Of a stretch of 56,644 bases of DNA, positions 25,355 to 33,520 are shown one piece after another; position 1 is the stretch's first letter; each line of letters begins with the position of its first letter. A program made the position numbers and the translations under genes. This DNA comes from Candidatus Hydrogenedentota bacterium (GTDB lineage Bacteria > Hydrogenedentota > Hydrogenedentia > Hydrogenedentales > SLHB01). Under the pieces are notes generated by a model. That model was not told where the DNA came from. It ran no database searches and worked only from the letters and a program-made list of their open reading frames with translations. The stretch spans positions 1 through 56,644 of the forward strand of contig JADLHJ010000112.1 of NCBI GenBank assembly GCA_020848835.1, written 5' to 3'.

Positions 25355-25386
25355 TTGAAAAGCTATCAAGTAAGACGTTATCTTAC
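25355..25386 (+). promoter_or_regulatory. Promoter and operator of the toxin-antitoxin pair
   Basis: TTGAAA (25355-25360), an 18-base spacer and TATCTT (25379-25384) form a weak promoter. GTAAGA/TCTTAC (25370-25386, 5-base gap) is an inverted repeat overlapping the -10, 5 bases before the antitoxin ATG, as expected for autorepression by an AbrB-type antitoxin. Confidence 0.45.
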
Positions 25387-25391
25387 CACTT

Positions 25392-25646
25392 ATGAAAACG
25401 TCAATCTCAAGCAAGGGCCAACTCGTCTTGCCTGCGGAAATTCGCCGGCAAGACAACATTCAGCCTGGCCAGGAATTTGATATACGTCGCGTAAAACCCG
25501 GTGAATACCGGCTGAAGCGCAAATCTCCACCGCGCAATGCAGGTTTAGTAAAACTCCTGCTGTCCTGTCCCGTCAAAGACTGGTTCAAACCGCAACGCGC
25601 TTTGGGTGAGTCTACCGAATCGATCCAACCGTCCAAATTTGAATGA
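25392..25646 (+). CDS. AbrB/SpoVT-type antitoxin, VapB-like
   Basis: An 84-residue protein with an N-terminal swapped-hairpin AbrB domain (MKTSISSKGQLVLPAEIRRQ, then IQPGQEFDIRRVKPGEYRLKR). The C-terminal tail should wrap around the PIN toxin. It probably neutralises the toxin encoded by the next gene and represses the operon. It overlaps that gene by ATGA. Confidence 0.85.
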   Translation: MKTSISSKGQLVLPAEIRRQDNIQPGQEFDIRRVKPGEYRLKRKSPPRNAGLVKLLLSCPVKDWFKPQRALGESTESIQPSKFE

Positions 25647-26050
25647 TGTATCTTGTCGATACAAATGTCTTGAGCGAACCCACCCGCAAAATACCCAATC
25701 AAAACGTTATTGAATGGTTGACTGCGCACGAACGCGAACTACTGGTTGACCCCATCATTCTAGGCGAACTCCAGTTTGGCATCTTCTCATTGCCGAAAAG
25801 CGCCAAGCGAACTCGCTTGCAGAACTGGTTTGACTCAGTAGCGGCAACAATCGAATGCGTAGCATGGGACCGCATGGTAAGTAGACACTGGGCGGAACTC
25901 ATGGCGAATTTGCGGCGCTCGGGACACCCTATGCCCCTTACGGACAGCATGATCGCAGCCACCGCGCGCGCCTACAAACTGACGATCGCAACCCGAGACG
26001 TGCGCGACTTCCGGCGTGTGGGTGTCAAGGCGATAGACCCATTCTCTTGA
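25643..26050 (+). CDS. PIN-domain ribonuclease toxin, VapC-like
   Basis: A 135-residue PIN-domain protein. Conserved acidic residues are visible in VDTNVLSE, ILGELQFG, LTDSMIAATA and ATRDVRDF, the four sites that bind Mg or Mn for RNA cleavage. It overlaps the antitoxin by four bases. VapC toxins commonly cut tRNA or rRNA; the target here is unknown. The stop is 6 bases from the stop of the converging hydrolase gene. Confidence 0.88.
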   Translation: MMYLVDTNVLSEPTRKIPNQNVIEWLTAHERELLVDPIILGELQFGIFSLPKSAKRTRLQNWFDSVAATIECVAWDRMVSRHWAELMANLRRSGHPMPLTDSMIAATARAYKLTIATRDVRDFRRVGVKAIDPFS

Positions 26051-26056
26051 AAACTT

Positions 26057-27343
26057 TCACAGATTCCGCGTCTCGTAAGTTCCGGAAAACTCCATCGCGC
26101 CGTCGTGCACTTTTCCAAGCGCATCAGAATCGCTCGCGAGGTACGCGTCATACAGCGTCGCGCTGATATCGACAATCGCCGCGCGGTTGCGCACAAACTC
26201 GTCCCAATGCACATCGTAAAATTGACCGAATAGCGGCACAAGCTTGTCTCCGAAAAAGCCAATCGGCGGATCGACAAACACCATGTGCCCGCAATTGTCC
26301 AGCGTGAAGTAACCCGTCGGCGCGTCAAGCATCTTGTAGCGTGACCATGTAACTTCCATGATTCCGGAGGGGTCGTCATACTCTCCGTTCATAAAAAAGG
26401 TTGGCGTTGTGATGGTCCTCACGCTCGCCTCATCATGCAGGAACACGGTACCGCCTTTTAAGATTGTGACGCCGATATTGTCCGTCCACGCACGTTGCGG
26501 TTCGCCATAGCGCCGCAAAAGCGCCTGCATCACTTCATCCGCGCCAAGCGAATGCGCTTCGAGTCCAATCTTGTTCGTGTCGATGTGACCGAACAACGGC
26601 GATTCTGAATCCTCGGCAACGTCGAAGACAGAACACACCGTAGCGTCAAGCGAATAGTCGCGATATGCGAAGAGATTCTTCCGTATCAGATCCGCAACGG
26701 CCTGATCTTTGATCTCGCCTTCCCAAAACTTACCCCACACTTCCCACACGAATTGCGCATCGACTTCGTTACCCGTATGTGCCGCAAGGTCCACGATGAG
26801 ACCTTGAACACATTGAGCGAACTCCGGTGTCGCCGTGTTGACCACCGGATCGCGAAGAAATTCCAAACCAAAGAAGTGCACAAAGTCGCCTTTGTAATCC
26901 GGCATAAACACTACGAACCCGCGCTTGGCCAACTCGCACGCGTAACCAAGGTACAAACTCGCACCCGCGCTGAATCCAGGTGCGATCACCACCGGCCGCA
27001 GCAACGGCGCCTTCGCATCGCCCTGCGGCGTCGGATAGATCACCGCAATCTTCATCTCCTCGCCACCGCTGTATGCGGGCCGTTCAATAATAAAAGCCTC
27101 AATGTTCTGCTGCCGCGCCAACACGCGCGCATGCGCGGCAAAATCAGCTGTGGCACTGGGCGGCGCGAGCAATTGCTGTTGCGTGAAGATTACCCGAGGC
27201 CGCGGATGCACTTGCACGGGGCAAGACTGCGCGGTCAGCGTGAGAAGAACAATGAATGGCCACCACTTGCCGCGCCATTTCTTTGCGCCGTGCTGTCGCA
27301 ACGACAACGACCATTCTCGAATCGCTAGACTGGACCAATTCAT
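26057..27343 (-). CDS. Secreted alpha/beta hydrolase
   Basis: A 428-residue protein. A basic N-terminus (KKWRGKWW) and hydrophobic stretch (about residues 28-40) ending QSC suggest a signal or lipoprotein anchor, though the lipobox is weak. VVIAPGFSAGASLYLGYACELAKRGFVVFMPDY is the alpha/beta hydrolase core strand and oxyanion region, and the nucleophile is the Ser of LEAHSLGADEVMQ. FFMNGEYDDPSGIM and TLDNCGHMVF supply the likely acid and His. It resembles PAF-acetylhydrolase or dienelactone-hydrolase relatives; the substrate is unknown. A 580-base space with no gene separates it from aceA. Confidence 0.65.
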   Translation of the reverse strand: MNWSSLAIREWSLSLRQHGAKKWRGKWWPFIVLLTLTAQSCPVQVHPRPRVIFTQQQLLAPPSATADFAAHARVLARQQNIEAFIIERPAYSGGEEMKIAVIYPTPQGDAKAPLLRPVVIAPGFSAGASLYLGYACELAKRGFVVFMPDYKGDFVHFFGLEFLRDPVVNTATPEFAQCVQGLIVDLAAHTGNEVDAQFVWEVWGKFWEGEIKDQAVADLIRKNLFAYRDYSLDATVCSVFDVAEDSESPLFGHIDTNKIGLEAHSLGADEVMQALLRRYGEPQRAWTDNIGVTILKGGTVFLHDEASVRTITTPTFFMNGEYDDPSGIMEVTWSRYKMLDAPTGYFTLDNCGHMVFVDPPIGFFGDKLVPLFGQFYDVHWDEFVRNRAAIVDISATLYDAYLASDSDALGKVHDGAMEFSGTYETRNL

Positions 27344-27762
27344 ACGGCAAACAACTCGCTACACGGAGTACTTCGTCAACCCCAACAATTGTCCGTGAAG
27401 GTCGCGCTACGTAGTGTCGTTGTTACACACCATAATGAGGTCATTGGATTCTGAGTTTATCGGTAGGAACCTACCTCAGCCTGGTGCCGGATGATGGCCA
27501 CTTAAAGTCTGCTCACCTAAAGAATAGAGTCACACCCTTTTTTACGATTAAGACTGGAAATCATTGTAAGGCAGGTTCTTAGCGGCCTTGATGCTCCCAA
27601 TTATCATTCGCTGTCAAGACAAACAAATAAGGGTCGTTTCGCGTGCGAAATCACACATAAAGTGCAACGCGCTGAGCTATAACTATGGAAGATGTCGCCG
27701 CACGCACGCCACTCGCCAAGTGTATGCGTTGTGTCCCTTCGCGCCAGAGCGAATGAAACGCA

Positions 27763-27787
27763 AACGCCCGGCGCGTGGCCGGGCGTT
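27763..27787 (-). terminator. Terminator of the aceBA operon
   Basis: AACGCCCGGC/GCCGGGCGTT, a 10 bp stem with a 5-base loop; on the minus strand it is followed by TGCGTTTC. The T-run is short, so the call is less sure than for other terminators. It lies about 140 bases past aceA. Confidence 0.6.
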
Positions 27788-27836
27788 GCTTCCCCTCGGA
27801 CTGCAAGACCAGGATGCTGGTCTGTTCGAGATGTAA

Positions 27837-27870
27837 TTAATGGTTGCCGTTGCCGCCGTTCAGAACTCGT
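27837..27870 (-). pseudogene. Imperfect copy of the aceA 3' end
   Basis: Read on the minus strand, this stretch ends GGNGNH-stop, matching the aceA ending GGNGKH-stop; about 27 of 34 bases agree, including CCGTTGCCGCC on the plus strand. A TAA directly upstream closes the frame. It is a vestige of a local duplication, 88 bases from the true end. Confidence 0.5.
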
Positions 27871-27924
27871 TACCAAGATCTGCTTGGAAAAGCGCTCTTG
27901 AAAAGCTCTGCTTTGATCTTCGTA

Positions 27925-29283
27925 TTAGTGTTTTCCGTTGCCGCCCTTTTCGAACTGCGCTTCTTCGGTAGATCCATCAAGCGCAGTAACCGACGAAGCA
28001 CCGCCGGAGATCGCCTCCATGATTCGGTCGAAATAGCCGGTGCCGACAAATTTCTGGTGCGTGGTCGCCATGTAGCCGCTACCTTTTTCGTATTTGAATT
28101 CTTTTTCCTGGAAGCGGGAATACGCGGCCATGCCTTCGCTCTGGTAACTGCGCGCGAGGTTGAACATGCCGAGGTTGAGCGAATGAAATCCCGCGAGCGT
28201 GACAAACTGGAACTTGTAACCCATCGCGCCGAGTTCACGCTGGAACTTTGCGATGGTCGTTTCGTCAAGGTTTCGTTTCCAGTTGAAAGATGGTGAGCAG
28301 TTGTAACTAAGCAGTTTGCCGGGGAACTTGGCGTGAATCCCTTCGGCGAACTTCTTCGCTTCTTCGATGCTCGGCGTGGAGGTCTCGCACCAGATCATGT
28401 CCGAGAACGGCGCGTAGGCAAGACCGCGCGCGATCGCCATATCGACGCCTCCTTTGATCGTATAGAAACCTTCCGAGGTCCGATCGCCCGTGAGGAACGG
28501 CTGGTCGCGCGGATCAATATCGGACGTGAGCAGTTTCGCGGAGTCCGCATCCGTGCGCGCGATGAGCAGCGTTGGCACGCCGCAGATGTCCGCCGCGAGC
28601 CGCGCAGCGATCAGCTTCACGATGAACTCCTGCGTGGGGACGAGTACCTTGCCGCCCATGTGCCCGCACTTCTTCGCGGAGGCAAGTTGGTCCTCGAAGT
28701 GTACGCCCGCGGCACCCGCATCGATCATCGACTTCATCAGCTCGTGCGCGTTCAATGGCCCGCCGAAACCGGCCTCCGCGTCCGCGATGATTGGCGCATA
28801 CCAATACGGCCCGTGCTTGCGTCCGTCGAGCACTTGAATCTGGTCCGCGCGCCGCAGCGCATTGTTTATCTTGCGTACCACCGCCGGCACGCTGTTGCTC
28901 GGATACAAACTCTGATCGGGATACATTTGATCCGCGAGGTTCGCGTCGGCCGCAACCTGCCAGCCGCTGAGATAAATCGCTTTCAAACCGGCTTCCACCT
29001 GTTGCACCGCTTGGTTGCCCGACATCGCGCCCAGCGCGGGAATGTACGCTTCCGTGTGCAGCAGGTGCCACAGGCGTTCCGCGCCCATCTCCGCGAAGGT
29101 GTGACTGATCTTCACCGTGCCACGAAAGCGCAACACATCTTCCGCCGTGTAAGGCCGTACAATCCCACGCCAGCGCTCATCGCCTTCCCACGAGTCGCGC
29201 AACGCGCGCGCTTCCTCGCGGTCGATGTCGTGTCGATTTACCCGCTCTTCCAATGCGACGGCCATTTCCTCGACGGTTTGCAT
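27925..29283 (-). CDS. aceA: Isocitrate lyase
   Basis: A 452-residue enzyme splitting isocitrate into glyoxylate and succinate. KKCGHMGGKVLVP carries the catalytic Cys, WYAPIIADAEAGFGG binds metal and substrate, and SYNCSPSFNWKRNLD is also diagnostic. The ATG at 29283 with AAGGAGG upstream is chosen; the frame extends about 109 codons upstream over aceB and that part is not protein-like. It lies 14 bases after aceB. With malate synthase it forms the glyoxylate shunt, allowing growth on acetate or fatty acids. Confidence 0.96.
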   Translation of the reverse strand: MQTVEEMAVALEERVNRHDIDREEARALRDSWEGDERWRGIVRPYTAEDVLRFRGTVKISHTFAEMGAERLWHLLHTEAYIPALGAMSGNQAVQQVEAGLKAIYLSGWQVAADANLADQMYPDQSLYPSNSVPAVVRKINNALRRADQIQVLDGRKHGPYWYAPIIADAEAGFGGPLNAHELMKSMIDAGAAGVHFEDQLASAKKCGHMGGKVLVPTQEFIVKLIAARLAADICGVPTLLIARTDADSAKLLTSDIDPRDQPFLTGDRTSEGFYTIKGGVDMAIARGLAYAPFSDMIWCETSTPSIEEAKKFAEGIHAKFPGKLLSYNCSPSFNWKRNLDETTIAKFQRELGAMGYKFQFVTLAGFHSLNLGMFNLARSYQSEGMAAYSRFQEKEFKYEKGSGYMATTHQKFVGTGYFDRIMEAISGGASSVTALDGSTEEAQFEKGGNGKH

Positions 29284-29297
29284 GATGATTGCCCTCC

Positions 29298-30914
29298 TTA
29301 ATCCAACTGCTCGTATGCCCGCAACGTTAGGAATTCTTCCAGTTGATCGCTCGCAATAATCTCGTCGAACATGCGTGCGGCGAGTTCGTACTTGCCGCTC
29401 GTATAGCGCGCGTCGCCGACTTCCTTGCGAATTTTCTCCAACTCTTCTTTTACAATTTGCCGGAAAAGATCCATCGTGACTTTGCGCCCGTCGTTCAAGA
29501 CGCCGCGCGGGTTGTGCACCCATTGCCACACCTGCGCACGCGAGATCTCCGCCGTCGCAGCGTCTTCCATCAGGTTGTACAACGGTACGCAGCCCGTCCC
29601 GCGCAACCACGCTTCCATATATTGAATGCCCACGCTCGCATTCACGCGCAAGCCTTGCTCCGTAATCGCACCCTCGGGAATGGCGAGCAGGTCCGCCGCG
29701 CTCACGTTCACATCCTCGCGCAAACGATGGATTTGGTTCGGCGTTTTCATTACCTTGTCGAACTCTTCCATCGCAATGGGCACAAGACCAGGATGCGCGA
29801 CCCAGGTGCCGTCATGTCCGTCCGTGGCCTCGCGCGTCTTGTCCGCGCGCACCTTAGCAAGCGCGGCATCATTGGCCGCGGGATCGTTCTTGATCGGAAT
29901 CTGCGCGGCCATGCCGCCGATCGCGTGCGCGCCGCGCTTGTGACAGGTCTTGATCGCGAGCAACGAATACGAATGCATGAAGTGCGTCGTCATCGTGACC
30001 TGCGCGCGATCAGGGAACACCCGTTCTGGATGGTTCTTGAAGCGTTTGATGCAGGAGAAGATGTAGTCCCAGCGCCCGCAGTTCAACCCCGCGGAATGCT
30101 CGCGCAGTTCGTAAAGGATCTCGTCCATCTCGAATGCAGCGGGAATTGTCTCGATGAGCACCGTCGCTCTGATCGTTCCGCGCGGTAGACCGAGTTCGTC
30201 CTGTGCCAGACAGAAGACGTCGTTCCACAAACGCGCTTCGAGATGGCTTTCCATTTTCGGAAGGTAGAAGTACGGACCCGTGCCGCGCGCGATCAGGTTC
30301 TTGGCGTTATGAAAGAGGTACAGACCAAAGTCAAAGATGCCGCCCGGCGAGGGCTTTCCATCGACGATGAAATGCTTCTCGTTCAAATGCCAGCCGCGAG
30401 GACGCACCAGCAGCGTCGCGGTCTTCTCGTTCAACTTATACGATTTACCTTCGGGGCTCGAGTACGCGATAGTGCGATCAACCGCATCGCGCATATTGAT
30501 CTGGCCTTCGATGGTGGCCTCCCAAGTGGGGGAGTGCGAATCCTCGAAGTCGGCCATAAACATTTTCGCGCCGCTATTCAGCGCATTAATCACCATCTTC
30601 CGATCGACCGGGCCAGTAATCTCGACACGTCGATCTTGCAAGTCGGCCGGAATTGAAGCGATATTCCACTCACTCTCGCGGATGTGTTTGGTTTCAGAAA
30701 GGAAATCGGGAAGCTTCCCCGCATCAAACTCGCGCTGTCGTTCCGCGCGCCGTGCCAGTAGCTGCTGTCGCCGCGGTTCAGCAAAACGCGCCAGCTTTGC
30801 GACGAATTCGAGCGCTTCGGCGGTAAGTATCTCGGCGAACTCGGGAGTAAGTGGCGCCGTTAATTGTATCCCGCTGTCACGCAAACGCGCAGCGGACTCG
30901 ACTTGTGCTGCCAT
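29298..30914 (-). CDS. aceB: Malate synthase A
   Basis: A 538-residue enzyme condensing glyoxylate and acetyl-CoA to malate. MADFEDSHSPTW, the RPRGWHLNEKH loop, ATVLIETIPAAFEMDEILYELREHSAGLNCGRWDYIFS and the C-terminal LNDGRKVT are characteristic of the A-type. It is the first gene of the aceBA operon. The Shine-Dalgarno is weak (AAAGGG about 12 bases upstream). The leader carries a CCCGCC/GGCGGG hairpin (about 30938-30955) and, further upstream, the long inverted repeat at 30981-31030. Confidence 0.96.
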   Translation of the reverse strand: MAAQVESAARLRDSGIQLTAPLTPEFAEILTAEALEFVAKLARFAEPRRQQLLARRAERQREFDAGKLPDFLSETKHIRESEWNIASIPADLQDRRVEITGPVDRKMVINALNSGAKMFMADFEDSHSPTWEATIEGQINMRDAVDRTIAYSSPEGKSYKLNEKTATLLVRPRGWHLNEKHFIVDGKPSPGGIFDFGLYLFHNAKNLIARGTGPYFYLPKMESHLEARLWNDVFCLAQDELGLPRGTIRATVLIETIPAAFEMDEILYELREHSAGLNCGRWDYIFSCIKRFKNHPERVFPDRAQVTMTTHFMHSYSLLAIKTCHKRGAHAIGGMAAQIPIKNDPAANDAALAKVRADKTREATDGHDGTWVAHPGLVPIAMEEFDKVMKTPNQIHRLREDVNVSAADLLAIPEGAITEQGLRVNASVGIQYMEAWLRGTGCVPLYNLMEDAATAEISRAQVWQWVHNPRGVLNDGRKVTMDLFRQIVKEELEKIRKEVGDARYTSGKYELAARMFDEIIASDQLEEFLTLRAYEQLD

Positions 30915-30980
30915 AAGAAAAAATAGCCCTTTGCCCTATCCCGCCTACGGCGGGATGCTCTTAACTTACCAGTAGGTATA

Positions 30981-31030
30981 CTATAAGGCAAGCCAATTAT
31001 TTCAATACTCACTATTGGCTTGGATTATAG
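30981..31030 (-). promoter_or_regulatory. Long inverted repeat upstream of aceB, probable operator
   Basis: Two 17-base arms match at 15 of 17 positions: CTATAAGGCAAGCCAAT (30981-30997) and ATTGGCTTGGATTATAG (31014-31030), 16 bases apart. It lies 67-116 bases upstream of the aceB ATG. On the minus strand TTGAAA (about 31005-31000) with an AGTATA or TATAGT box downstream could be the promoter, which would place one arm between -35 and -10. No T-run is present, so it is not a terminator. Confidence 0.5.
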
Positions 31031-31047
31031 TAAGCTATGGGGCAAAG

Positions 31048-32643
31048 TTACGGCTTTTTCGGTTTGACGCGAAAGTCCGAATCGCTTTGGTCGGTTAGCT
31101 CGGCATCGTTAACGGCGCTAACGGTTATCTTGTAGCCGCGACCTGGAGTGATGTCCTTAGGGACCTTCCAGGCGAATTCACCATCATCCGGCGTGGCAGC
31201 GTGGATCACAATCGGGTTGCCACTGTTTCTGCGCAGTTCGATTCGCACCGCACCTCCCTTCGCGGAAGGTTCCCAGATTAATGCGTGCTTGCTCCCCTGC
31301 TTCCACTTCTCTCCGCCGTTAGGAACGAGGACTTTAAGGCTTGCTGTATTTATCGGCAGGAATGCGCGCGCGACATAAACGCTTGCGAACGGTCCACCGT
31401 CCCAACTAAACGAGTCCCACGTGCAAACCCAATTTCCACTACCATCGGCTGCAAGCCTGGGAAAGTAGTCATCTTCGTTGCTCGAATCATCGGATGTATC
31501 TATTGGTACGGGTTGCGACCACGTTTCTCCATTGTCCGTGGAAAACGCAGCCTCGATATCTGATTCCAACGCGTCGTCAAGTTGGTCTTCTGATACCCAT
31601 GCGGCGACCCAATTTCCGTGTTCGTCAGTGGCGAGCGCCATTAGGTAGTCAAAATTGGAGTCGTTTGCGGAATTGGGATTAATTGGTTTGGCGGCCGACC
31701 ACGTTTGCCCGCCATCGGTCGATCGAGACGCAAGGATGCGGACTTCATTACCGCTGAGATTAATCGCGTTCCAAGCCGCAACCCAATGTCCTTTGCTGTC
31801 CGTCGCAGTAAGGAGGGACGCTCCCTCACTGTAATCAAGTGGAGTGGAATTGAGAGCGGACGGACTGCTCCAGGTCACACCGGCGTTTGAGGAGCGCGCA
31901 ATGTAAATTCTAAAGTCGTCGCCTTGATCAGCATACCAAGATACGATCCAAAGGCCACGCACATCGACCGCAATGCTCGGTTCATAATCGTTGCGATTGT
32001 CTGTTGGGGCATTCGTATTCAGCCATCTGGGCGGGGACCATGTCGCCCCGTTGTCCGTAGAGCGCATCACGAGCAGTTCCTGATCGGGGCCGATCTCGTC
32101 TCCGAGCGTATCTGTAGTCTCTGACACGACCATCCACACCCCGTTCTTGTCGGTGGCAAGGCTATGGATGAGTTCGCTGCCCGTGTTTTGAGTCACGGGC
32201 ACAGGGTCGGTCCAAGTGGCCCCGTTATCGGTCGATCGCGCCGACAAAAGGTCGAAGTCTTCACCCTCTGCCTGTGATGTCCAAACTGCGAGCCAATTCC
32301 CGGCACAATCCGTTGCAAGATTTACCCATCCATCAAGCGCAGAATCGGTGGCCGCGTTATTGTTCAAGGGGACAGGATCGGTCCAAGTTTCGCCATTGTT
32401 CGACGAACGCGAAACCAAGATATCGGTTTCTTCGTTGGGTGCAGGACCGGATGTCCATGCCGCAACCCAATGACCTTTGCCATCGGTTTTTACTGCCGTA
32501 CTGCTTTCTTCAAGGGTATCGGCATCTTGGTTGAGCGGGGCAGGCGGTGAGAAATCCAATCCTGCTCCTTGCGCACAGAGCGCTGCCCAACAGAGGATTG
32601 CTGCTAAAAAAACGCAATGAATACCGCGAGAAAATGCGCCCAT
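31048..32643 (-). CDS. Secreted Asp-box (BNR) repeat protein
   Basis: A 531-residue exported protein. The signal peptide (about residues 1-26) ends CAQGAG. Six Asp-boxes of the form SxDxGxTW follow at regular spacing (SSNNGETW, STDNGATW twice, SSNAGVTW, STDGGQTW, STDNGETW), implying a six-bladed propeller. A C-terminal beta-sandwich starts at LKVLVPNGGEKWKQGS. Asp-boxes occur in sialidases and many non-enzymatic proteins; no sialidase Arg triad with the RIP motif was seen, so a glycan-binding or adhesive role is as likely as an enzyme. GGGAGA precedes the ATG. The DNA appears less GC-rich than nearby genes. Confidence 0.75.
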   Translation of the reverse strand: MGAFSRGIHCVFLAAILCWAALCAQGAGLDFSPPAPLNQDADTLEESSTAVKTDGKGHWVAAWTSGPAPNEETDILVSRSSNNGETWTDPVPLNNNAATDSALDGWVNLATDCAGNWLAVWTSQAEGEDFDLLSARSTDNGATWTDPVPVTQNTGSELIHSLATDKNGVWMVVSETTDTLGDEIGPDQELLVMRSTDNGATWSPPRWLNTNAPTDNRNDYEPSIAVDVRGLWIVSWYADQGDDFRIYIARSSNAGVTWSSPSALNSTPLDYSEGASLLTATDSKGHWVAAWNAINLSGNEVRILASRSTDGGQTWSAAKPINPNSANDSNFDYLMALATDEHGNWVAAWVSEDQLDDALESDIEAAFSTDNGETWSQPVPIDTSDDSSNEDDYFPRLAADGSGNWVCTWDSFSWDGGPFASVYVARAFLPINTASLKVLVPNGGEKWKQGSKHALIWEPSAKGGAVRIELRRNSGNPIVIHAATPDDGEFAWKVPKDITPGRGYKITVSAVNDAELTDQSDSDFRVKPKKP

Positions 32644-32711
32644 GAGATTCTCCCTCCACCCCTCTTCGATAACTATAGCACAGTAAATCCCTGTAGCGCC
32701 ACAAAATAATG

Positions 32712-32744
32712 GGGCGGGTTGGCCATTGTGGGGCCAACCCGCCC
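32712..32744 (-). terminator. 13 bp stem hairpin after the small secreted protein
   Basis: GGGCGGGTTGGCC pairs perfectly with GGCCAACCCGCCC, loop of 7. On the minus strand it is followed by CATTATTTTGT. It lies 23 bases past the stop of the gene at 32767 and separates it from the Asp-box gene. Confidence 0.7.
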
Positions 32745-32766
32745 TGCGTAATTCCTTTGCGTTGCC

Positions 32767-33375
32767 TCAGTCGGCGGTAATGCTCACATCGTCTACATTA
32801 AAATTAGAGTTATCGCTTTGCAGTGGATTGGTTACGGTATCGCCAAAACACTTGTTCTTGAACTGCACTTTATGCTTCTGACCATCAGCAAACTGACTTA
32901 CGTCCTTCTCAACGAGTACGTAACCTTCGTCATACTTGGTATTGTTTTCCTTGACGCTGAAGACCTTTTCCCCATCGATCAGGACTTTGAGATAGTCTTT
33001 GTTGCTGGCGTCCTCTCCCTTGTCCCCAATCCACAAGTAAAAGCGCAGTACCGCAGTACCGCCGGAAGGAAATTTCACCTTTTGCGTGAGGCTGCTGACT
33101 TCTTCGTTTTCTGCCGCTCCCCCAAACCAGGCCCAGAAGCTGCCGGTTCGCGCCTCCGCCGTACCTGAGCCGTCGCCGCACACGGCGAAGCTGCAAATCG
33201 GAGTGCCAAAGTTCACCGATTTCTCAACCCAGAATCCGCCGTCGCGCCCTGCCTCAAAGCTGCCATCGTCGACTTTGTTGTTTCCGGCCGCTACCTCGTG
33301 GTTTGGAGCGGCAAGTAACAGCGCAACGCCAATCCCGGTTAGTAGCAATCGAGCTGCATTCATTTTACGATACAT
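32767..33375 (-). CDS. Small secreted beta-rich protein, carbohydrate-binding-like
   Basis: A 202-residue protein with a signal peptide (about residues 1-30) ending EVAAG. The mature part has VDDGSFEAGRDGGFWVEKS, SFWAWFGGAAENEEVSSLTQKV, AVLRFYLWIG and NVDDVSI, the pattern of MAM or galactose-binding-like jelly rolls that begin with N(x)GSFE and end with DDVxI. A GAGGAG Shine-Dalgarno supports the ATG at 33375. It lies upstream of the Asp-box gene in the same direction, and both are secreted. Divergent from the LysR regulator. Confidence 0.65.
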   Translation of the reverse strand: MYRKMNAARLLLTGIGVALLLAAPNHEVAAGNNKVDDGSFEAGRDGGFWVEKSVNFGTPICSFAVCGDGSGTAEARTGSFWAWFGGAAENEEVSSLTQKVKFPSGGTAVLRFYLWIGDKGEDASNKDYLKVLIDGEKVFSVKENNTKYDEGYVLVEKDVSQFADGQKHKVQFKNKCFGDTVTNPLQSDNSNFNVDDVSITAD

Positions 33376-33520
33376 ACGAGACTCCTCATCTGGCCCTCGG
33401 AGGGCGATACATACTCCAGCCGAGCCGGCCTGATGATGGCCACTCGCGAAATCCTACACGGCAACTATACGCTACCCGTACCCCGAGGGCAATCGGAATT
33501 ACGCTTACAAGGACTGCGAC

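Larger units (their letters stand above)
27344..27924. other. Gene-free region between hydrolase and aceA
   Basis: No supported gene. It contains a small hairpin GGTAGG/CCTACC within CTGAG/CTCAG (27451-27479), the aceBA terminator and an imperfect copy of the aceA 3' end (27837-27870). A minus-strand frame over 27604-27876 crosses the terminator and lacks family features. Confidence 0.5.

Noticed and set aside
27604..27876. 90-residue minus-strand frame downstream of aceA
   Set aside because: It runs through the terminator hairpin and the aceA-tail echo in a different frame and looks non-coding.
31048..32643. Annotation of the Asp-box protein as sialidase
   Set aside because: Asp-boxes alone are structural; the N-terminal RIP motif and catalytic Arg/Tyr/Glu set were not found.
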